DNA from: Actinomycetes bacterium
GTDB taxonomy: Bacteria; Actinomycetota; Acidimicrobiia; Acidimicrobiales; Ilumatobacteraceae
NCBI GenBank assembly: GCA_025358125.1
Contig: JANYKS010000031.1
Location: 1 to 44,901, forward strand
Direction of reading: 5' to 3'
Length of the DNA stretch: 44,901 nucleotides
The notes under the pieces are model-generated. The model made no database searches and was not told the DNA's origin. It was given only the letters and a program-made list of their open reading frames with translations. Shown here in pieces: positions 40,097-44,901 of the stretch. The first letter of the stretch is position 1. Each line of letters opens with the position of its first letter. Both the position numbers and the translations under genes were made by a program.

Positions 40097-41293
40097 ATGC
40101 ACTTCGGCGTCGGCCCCGATGTGTCTGGGTCAAGGGTGCTTCCTGGCCGTCGCGTGAGCGCCGCTCGTATCCGGTCGGGTGTACTCGGTCGAGCGCTCCT
40201 TGTGATCTCGCTGGTCGGTTGCACGGGCACGAGTGGTAGATCGGCGGAGCCAATGTCCACGCAGACTGTGGCGACCGAGGTTGAGGTGGCGTCGCGGCCG
40301 GACACCGAACGGACCATTGTCGATGGCTCTGTTAGGTTTCCGATCGAGTTCTTGGAGGGTGTCTCGTCGGCGGATCCGACTGGAATGGTGATCGTGTCCG
40401 GTTCCCATCGGATCGATGTCGACTCCGATCAGATGCGCCGCATCGAAGGTCTTCCGCCATTGGACGATCAGGACTTCTGGGTGTTTCCCACTGGCGACAA
40501 AGCTGTCATCACCGCATTTTGCCACGGCTGTTCGCAGCCGGAGGTGTTCGTACTTCAAATCGACTCGACTGCCGCAGTGCGGATCGGGAGTGGGTCCCCC
40601 TCGCCCGCTCCCGACGGGGTCTGGCTCAAGAGCTACCTGTCGGAGTCGAGTTGCACCGTTGGCAAGGTCGCCTTTGACGGCTCGATCCTTCGCCCGGCGG
40701 CTCCGTTCGACTGCGATACCTCAATCTACGGTCAGTTCGGCATCGGCGTTGTCGTCGGACCCGCCGACGGCACAACTCAAGACGCAGTGCTTGATCCCAT
40801 CGATCTCAGCCTCGTCGCGGAGGTCTCGGGATTCAATTCCGTCGTCGGCTCACGAGTTCTCACCTGGGACAGCTACCGGTTCACCTTGATCGACCCGCTG
40901 ACGGGGCTTTCCTCTGATGTCGAGTCGCCGACGTCGATCGGCTCTCCAGCCAGCGGCAAGGTGAGCCCCGACGGCACCCTTGTCGCCGTTGCATTCGGTC
41001 ATCCGGCGTGGCCAGGCCCGCGACAGCGTCTCGACGTGTGGGTACTTCATCTGGACACGCTCGCGTGGACTCGAATGCCGTCGATGCCTGTCGCTGCATC
41101 ATTGAAATCCACGTCGTATCAATGGCTCGCCGACGGGCGATTTGCTCTCTTCGGAGACTTCGACGGTGTTGGGCCGGCAATCGCGACCTGGCAGCCAGAA
41201 GCGGCCCAGCTGGTTGTCCGCTCCGTGGACTATCCAACGTCGGCGGGCGCTGTCAGCTGGTGCACGTTCAAGGAGTGCTTGGGCAATCCGTGA
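40097..41293 (+). CDS. putative lipoprotein with beta-propeller-like repeats
   Basis: About 398 aa; I do not recognise a named family. A lipoprotein signal ends in the lipobox LVGC (SGVLGRALLVISLVGCTGTSG). Two starts are possible: the ATG at 40097 or a GTG at 40154, which gives a more typical 23-residue signal; neither has a good ribosome-binding site. The mature protein has repeated strands like WD40/TolB propellers (SGKVSPDGTLVAVAFG, RLDVWVLHLDTLAWTRM, YQWLADGRFALFGDFDG) and several Cys pairs (CHGCSQ, CTFKEC). It is probably displayed outside the membrane. It stands alone; the LuxR gene is convergent. Confidence 0.75.
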   Translation: MHFGVGPDVSGSRVLPGRRVSAARIRSGVLGRALLVISLVGCTGTSGRSAEPMSTQTVATEVEVASRPDTERTIVDGSVRFPIEFLEGVSSADPTGMVIVSGSHRIDVDSDQMRRIEGLPPLDDQDFWVFPTGDKAVITAFCHGCSQPEVFVLQIDSTAAVRIGSGSPSPAPDGVWLKSYLSESSCTVGKVAFDGSILRPAAPFDCDTSIYGQFGIGVVVGPADGTTQDAVLDPIDLSLVAEVSGFNSVVGSRVLTWDSYRFTLIDPLTGLSSDVESPTSIGSPASGKVSPDGTLVAVAFGHPAWPGPRQRLDVWVLHLDTLAWTRMPSMPVAASLKSTSYQWLADGRFALFGDFDGVGPAIATWQPEAAQLVVRSVDYPTSAGAVSWCTFKECLGNP

Positions 41294-41348
41294 CCACGGC
41301 GAGGCCTGACCGCCGCAACCGCGCAGGTTCGTCTGCCGTCGACATAAC

Positions 41349-42413
41349 TCAGTTGCCGAGTGCTCGCGAGAGCAGGGTGCGTCGGTTGTGCGCGGATGTC
41401 TTTGCGAAGATCGACTTGAGGTGGTCTTGCACGGTGTGTTCGGACAGAAACATCTGTTTGGCAACGTTTCGGGTGTCGCTGCCCGTGGCGAGGTACTCGA
41501 GCAGTTCGGTCTCTCGTGGGCTGAGGCCGGAGGTGAGGGCGAAGACCGCGAGTCGTTCGCTCGGTGCGATTGCCTCGATGGTGATCGCGATGTTCCGGTC
41601 ATGTTGTTGGGAGGTGTCGCCGATCCGGGCAGCGCGCACGGTCACCCAGGTGCCATCACCGAGGTGCATTCGGGCCACGGGTAGGTGGTGGTCGGCGCCC
41701 GCTTCGACTGCCAGTAACTGTGCGCCCACGTTGTAGGCGGTAGCTGGAATTGGCGACCTATCGGTCGGCGAGGGAACAAGCGTCCGAAGGTACCGCTCAG
41801 TCTCGGGTGTCTGTCCGAGCACGGTGAGGTCGGGCGACAACAACAACACGACGGGACCGGTCCGCCTCGCGTCACCGGAGGATGTGACCACAAAGTTATT
41901 CGCTTGGCCGCTCCGCAGCGCAGTCGTCACGTCGGCTGCGATGTCGGCAAGGAAGGCAGCCTCGTCCTCGTCGAACGTGGGGGCGGAACCCGAGCGCCAC
42001 AGGTCCAAGAAGCCCCAGCAGCCGAACCGGTCCTTGAACACCGTCGAGGCCACATCCACGACTTGGTATTGGCGGAGCAGATCCCGCCACAGCAGGCTCA
42101 GCGCAAGGTCCCCGCCGGTGGCCGCATCGAGTCGGGCAACCGGTGGAGTCGTGATCGTGGTCCATCGATTGAGTTCGGTGAGGTACTTGAGACGAATCAG
42201 GCGGGGCAGATCAGGCGAGTGTGGGAAGTCGGCGAGCGGGGCATGACCGACACATGTCTGCGGATCGGTGATCAGCCAGGCGTAGGCGTCGAAGCCGACG
42301 ACCGCCTGGATTTGCTCGAGTATCCGGACTCGCAACGACATGGTGTCATTGGAGGTCTCGCAGACCTCCGCGATACGACGTCGTGCCCCGTGATACGCCG
42401 CCTTGGACAACAC
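41349..42413 (-). CDS. LuxR-family regulator with N-terminal GAF-like sensor
   Basis: A 354-aa regulator. The C-terminal 60 residues are a LuxR/GerE helix-turn-helix (LSPRETELLEYLATGSDTRNVAKQMFLSEHTVQDHLKSIFAKT). Residues about 25-190 resemble a GAF-type sensor (VRILEQIQAVVGFDAYAWLI to AAFLADIAADVTTALRSG), and a PAS-like stretch follows (VVLLLSPDLTVLGQTPETERYL). A GTG at 42419 is possible, but TACAGT lies 7 bases before the second GTG at 42413, which fits the leaderless pattern. It is divergent from the small monooxygenase-like gene, with 120 bp between starts, and probably controls it. Confidence 0.88.
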   Translation of the reverse strand: MLSKAAYHGARRRIAEVCETSNDTMSLRVRILEQIQAVVGFDAYAWLITDPQTCVGHAPLADFPHSPDLPRLIRLKYLTELNRWTTITTPPVARLDAATGGDLALSLLWRDLLRQYQVVDVASTVFKDRFGCWGFLDLWRSGSAPTFDEDEAAFLADIAADVTTALRSGQANNFVVTSSGDARRTGPVVLLLSPDLTVLGQTPETERYLRTLVPSPTDRSPIPATAYNVGAQLLAVEAGADHHLPVARMHLGDGTWVTVRAARIGDTSQQHDRNIAITIEAIAPSERLAVFALTSGLSPRETELLEYLATGSDTRNVAKQMFLSEHTVQDHLKSIFAKTSAHNRRTLLSRALGN

Positions 42414-42420
42414 TTGCACG

Positions 42421-42426
42421 ACTGTA
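42421..42426 (-). promoter_or_regulatory. -10 box of the leaderless luxR gene
   Basis: TACAGT on the minus strand, 7 bases before the GTG at 42413. Confidence 0.45.
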
Positions 42427-42533
42427 CGTCACCCGAAGCGTCGCGAATCCCAGGAAGATGGGATGGCGAGCGACCGCATCCGTCCCTACCGTCAAGGACG
42501 AGCACCCAAAGGGCTTTGACGAAAAGGATCAAG

Positions 42534-42818
42534 ATGACGACACTTCACATCGAGCACCCGATCAACGACTTCGACGTCTGGAAGGCAGCATTCGATCGAT
42601 TCGCCGACTTTCGCAAACAAGCCGGCGTGCGCGGACAACGGCTACAGCGCCCAGTCGATGACCCTCAGTACATGATGATCGACCTCGACTTCGACACTGT
42701 CGACGAAGCCGAAGGTTTCCTCACCTTTCTCCGCTCCAAGGTCTGGGCGCAACCAGAGAACTCGCCCGGGCTCGCCGGCGCACCAATGGCGAGAATCCTC
42801 CAACGAGTCGGCGATTGA
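42534..42818 (+). CDS. dimeric alpha/beta-barrel protein, monooxygenase-like
   Basis: A 94-aa protein with the ferredoxin-like pattern of the antibiotic-biosynthesis-monooxygenase/dimeric alpha-beta-barrel superfamily: strand LHIEHPINDFDVWKAAFDRF, helix, strand YMMIDLDFDTVDEAEGFLTFL, helix, then the C-terminal strand APMARILQRV. Members include quinone-forming monooxygenases and cyclases, but many have no known reaction. The ATG at 42534 has AAGGA upstream, and a TACCGT box at 42487-42492 would give a 35-base leader. It is divergent from the LuxR regulator and is the likely target of that protein. Confidence 0.78.
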   Translation: MTTLHIEHPINDFDVWKAAFDRFADFRKQAGVRGQRLQRPVDDPQYMMIDLDFDTVDEAEGFLTFLRSKVWAQPENSPGLAGAPMARILQRVGD

Positions 42819-42927
42819 CGAGCGGATACGACCGTCGACGCTCGCAGCAAAGTAGCGAATGACGATCCGCATCGCTCACTGACCGCCGCCGGGGACCGCG
42901 CTGAACGACAACGGCCCGCGAGTCTGC

Positions 42928-42933
42928 GACACT
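42928..42933 (+). promoter_or_regulatory. possible -10 box of the crotonase gene
   Basis: GACACT preceded by TGC (extended -10 character), 6 bases before the GTG at 42940. Confidence 0.3.
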
Positions 42934-42939
42934 GTGAGG

Positions 42940-43716
42940 GTGAATTATGAACATCTTCTGGTGAGTGGCGACGGGCCGATCACGACGATCACGCTCAACC
43001 GTGCCGACAAGCGCAATGCGTTGGCGATGGACGTGATGCTCGAACTCACCGAGGCATTCCGCCACGTCGGTTCGAGCGGTGCGCTCGGCGTCATCCTCGC
43101 CGCCAACGGGCCGGTGTTCAGTGCGGGTCACAACTTCGCCGACATGGCCGGCGCAACGCTCGACGAGGCGCGCCGTCTGTTCACCGTGTGCACCACGATG
43201 ATGGACTCGGTTCAGTCCATTCCGCAGCCTGTGGTTGCCAAGGTGCATGCGCTCGCGACGGCCGCCGGTTGCCAACTCGTTGCGTCGTGCGATCTCGCGG
43301 TGGCCGCTGACACGGCCGGCTTCGCGATTCCCGGCGGCAAGGGCGGGTTGTTCTGCCACACCCCGCTGGTTGCCGTCGCGCGCAACATCGGCCGCAAACG
43401 AGCGCTCGAGATGGCGCTCACCGGCGACGTCATCGATGCTGCGACCGCTGCCGATTGGGGCCTGATCAACCGTGCGGTGCCGGCTGAGGAACTCGATGCG
43501 GCGACGCTCGACCTGATCACGCGCGCGACCCGCGGCAGCGCGCTGTCGAAGGCCATGGGCAAACAGGGCTTCTACGGCGAGATCGACCTGGCCCAGGGTC
43601 GGGCCTACGATTTCGCGGTCGAGTTGATGGCGAACGCGGCGCTCACCGTCGACGCCCAGGAGGGCATCGCCGCCTTCCTCGCCAAGCGCCACGCAACCTT
43701 CACCCAGCACCCATAG
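42940..43716 (+). CDS. ECHDC3-like crotonase-fold protein lacking the hydratase glutamates
   Basis: A 258-aa enoyl-CoA hydratase-superfamily protein. The CoA/oxyanion segments are present (NRADKRNALAMDVM, VFSAGHNFADM). Where rat mitochondrial hydratase has GGGCE with catalytic Glu144, this protein has AAGCQ; where that enzyme has QPE with Glu164, this one has IPG. The run TAAGCQLVASCDLAVA, then GLFCHTPLVAVARNIGRK, matches the ECHDC3 branch as I remember it. It should bind acyl-CoA but not act as a standard hydratase. The GTG at 42940 is preferred to one at 42934 because of the spacing from GACACT. It has no operon partner. Confidence 0.88.
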   Translation: MNYEHLLVSGDGPITTITLNRADKRNALAMDVMLELTEAFRHVGSSGALGVILAANGPVFSAGHNFADMAGATLDEARRLFTVCTTMMDSVQSIPQPVVAKVHALATAAGCQLVASCDLAVAADTAGFAIPGGKGGLFCHTPLVAVARNIGRKRALEMALTGDVIDAATAADWGLINRAVPAEELDAATLDLITRATRGSALSKAMGKQGFYGEIDLAQGRAYDFAVELMANAALTVDAQEGIAAFLAKRHATFTQHP

Positions 43717-43798
43717 CGACGGCGCAACACCCATCGCGACCCAGCACCCGGACTCACCAATACGCCGGACTCACCAGCACGCCCAACGCCACCACGGT

Positions 43799-43815
43799 AG
43801 CCGGCGTGCCCGGCT
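43799..43815. terminator. small hairpin between convergent genes
   Basis: AGCCGG and CCGGCT flank a 5-base loop in the 104-bp gap 43717-43820. No T-run follows. The same gap has two short duplications (CCGGACTCACCA twice and CACCCATnGCGAC twice). Confidence 0.35.
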
Positions 43816-43820
43816 GACAC

Positions 43821-44606
43821 TCAGGCCGCCGTTGCGACCAGATTGCGGAGGCGGTGCACCACGGCGTCGCGATGGTTGCGCACGGTGCGCGGGGTCACGT
43901 CGAGGATCGCGGCAAGGTGTTCCGGCCGGCCGTGATTGAGGAGTTGACAGATCAGATCGATATCGGCCTGGCTGATGCCTTTCGTGGCACGGGCCTCGCG
44001 CAGCACGCCGACCAATTCGTCGAGGGGCTCGGCGTCGAACTGCTGCTCCGGGTCGCCGATGACATCGCGTGTGGACGGGACCTCCCCGGCTGAGCGTCGG
44101 CGCCGCGGCCGAACGAGGGTCTCGAAACCGATGTCGCGCACGAGGTTGGACGCCACCCGGTGCCGACGCCGCTCGACGGGGTAGTTGCAGATGACGGGCC
44201 AGGCGTTTGCGACGAGTTCGTCGGCAAGCTCATGGCGGCGATCGTGGGTTGGCGAGCGGCGGCTCGCCACCGCGCACAGGGCCGGCATGATCCGCTGCAG
44301 CACGATCCTGGCTGCGAGTGCGTTGTGGTGGGCGAGCGCTACCACTTGCAGTAACTGCGCGTCGGCTCGGGCCTCGTCCACGGCATCGCGCGGCGGCCGC
44401 CCTGCAGCGCGTCCTGTGGACGACCCGACGAAACCGCACCGCTCGAGCAGCTCGTCGAGCGACCGGATCGGCGCGCCGGGGAGATTCCACGATCGCACGA
44501 TTCGCAGTTCGTGCTCCCTCGTCGTCATGTGCTGCCATTCGGCTTGCAGCCGGGAGAGGATCGGAGCGTTGTAGGTCGATCGAGCGGGAAGTCGGATTTC
44601 GGTCAT
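43821..44606 (-). CDS. sigma-like helix-turn-helix regulator
   Basis: A 261-aa, Arg-rich, mostly helical protein. The last 65 residues look like sigma-70 region 4 or a LuxR-type helix-turn-helix (GISQADIDLICQLLNHGRPEHLAAILDVTPRTVRNHRDAVVHRLRNLV). The middle part (DAQLLQVVALAHHNALAARIVLQRIMPALCAVASR, then ELADELVANAWPVICNYP) is reminiscent of sigma region 2, but I cannot align it with confidence. The ATG at 44606 is chosen over a GTG at 44615; CACTGT lies 7 bases before the ATG. Three direct repeats lie just upstream. It is probably an atypical sigma or transcription factor; its target is unknown. Confidence 0.7.
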   Translation of the reverse strand: MTEIRLPARSTYNAPILSRLQAEWQHMTTREHELRIVRSWNLPGAPIRSLDELLERCGFVGSSTGRAAGRPPRDAVDEARADAQLLQVVALAHHNALAARIVLQRIMPALCAVASRRSPTHDRRHELADELVANAWPVICNYPVERRRHRVASNLVRDIGFETLVRPRRRRSAGEVPSTRDVIGDPEQQFDAEPLDELVGVLREARATKGISQADIDLICQLLNHGRPEHLAAILDVTPRTVRNHRDAVVHRLRNLVATAA

Positions 44607-44630
44607 GGCCAGCACAGTGCCGGTCGAACC

Positions 44631-44661
44631 TCACAGCGCGGCTCACAGGGCGTCTCACAGG
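44631..44661. promoter_or_regulatory. three TCACAGS direct repeats with 12-bp period
   Basis: TCACAGC (44631-44637), TCACAGG (44643-44649) and TCACAGG (44655-44661) start exactly 12 bp apart. Direct repeats of this sort are bound by OmpR/PhoP-type response regulators; M. tuberculosis PhoP recognises spaced TCACAGC repeats. It lies 25-55 bp upstream of the sigma-like gene and also upstream of the partial + strand gene. Confidence 0.5.
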
Positions 44662-44750
44662 CGATGACTCAACTGTCAAGAAAGTCTCAAGACGCCCAGT
44701 GTGAGCACGTTTTTCTTCCACTTGGACATGATCGGAGCACTCAGTGCGCC

Positions 44751-44901
44751 GTGACACCGAACAGCGAATCTGCACCAAGCGCATCCGTCGAGGGTTCGCC
44801 GTTGGCGACCCTCGACGTGGTCCTGCCCCATCGCAGGCGGATGACCATCTGCACCACAACGCCGGAGACCACGGTCTTCGACGCCGCCTGTGCAACCGGG
44901 C
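44751..44901 (+). CDS. possible partial gene running off the window
   Basis: An open frame from a GTG at 44751 (alternative ATG at 44841) continues to the end of the window: it begins VTPNSESAPSASVEGSP and reads TTPETTVFDAACATG at the edge. The composition is protein-like, but only 50 codons are visible, and the ribosome-binding sequence (GGAG) is far from the GTG. Divergent from the sigma-like gene. No function can be given. Confidence 0.3.
   Translation, partial: MTPNSESAPSASVEGSPLATLDVVLPHRRRMTICTTTPETTVFDAACATG

Noticed and set aside
38432..44901. Genomic island integrated at tRNA-Lys
   Set aside because: No integrase gene and no second copy of the tRNA 3' end is visible up to the window edge. 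Accessory gene content alone does not prove integration.

Overview
The window is high-GC chromosomal DNA from an actinobacterium. The GTG-rich start codons, many TANNNT -10 boxes placed 6-8 bases before the start codon (leaderless genes), the protein types and the lack of any phage or IS gene suggest class Acidimicrobiia (Ilumatobacter-like). That placement is inferred from remembered protein resemblance and was not tested by a search.

Layout. 1-12.8 kb holds housekeeping and envelope genes: two lipoproteins (one a solute-binding protein), a NUDIX hydrolase, the coupled pair hemQ/fdhD, an aquaporin, a cyclophilin, a YcaQ-type DNA glycosylase, an AI-2E family transporter, an asparaginase, a metallo-beta-lactamase-fold hydrolase and a STAS protein. 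12.8-15.8 kb has a 113-bp-period duplicated intergenic sequence, a membrane-anchored surface protein with a Thr/Ser mucin-like tail, and a small membrane protein. 15.9-23.1 kb is a phenylalanine/tyrosine degradation locus: Lrp regulator <-> hpd, aminotransferase-DinB fusion, fahA, hmgA, then convergent phhA and a second Lrp regulator. 23.1-27.7 kb: an ATP-grasp protein, an aldo/keto reductase, a fused homocysteine methyltransferase/MTHFR and the divergent panB. 27.7-33 kb: a heterodimeric ABC exporter in an operon with a TetR regulator, divergent from an alpha/beta hydrolase. 33.1-37 kb: a MarR regulator divergent from icmF (fused isobutyryl-CoA mutase). 37.1-38.3 kb: an acyltransferase with a C-terminal dodecin domain, translationally coupled to a free dodecin. 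38.4 kb: tRNA-Lys(TTT). After the tRNA come an XRE/nucleotidyltransferase toxin-antitoxin-like pair, a lipoprotein, a LuxR regulator with a divergent small monooxygenase-like protein, an ECHDC3-like crotonase and a sigma-like regulator at the edge.

How the genes work together. PhhA makes tyrosine from phenylalanine, the HisC-like aminotransferase makes 4-hydroxyphenylpyruvate, Hpd makes homogentisate, HmgA makes maleylacetoacetate and FahA releases fumarate and acetoacetate. No classical maleylacetoacetate isomerase is present. The DinB-like domain fused to the aminotransferase belongs to the superfamily of mycothiol-dependent maleylpyruvate isomerase and is a good candidate for that missing step; this is the most interesting inference here. 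The acyltransferase-dodecin fusion next to a free dodecin is the second. Several regulators (Lrp, TetR, MarR, XRE) sit beside clear dyad operators.
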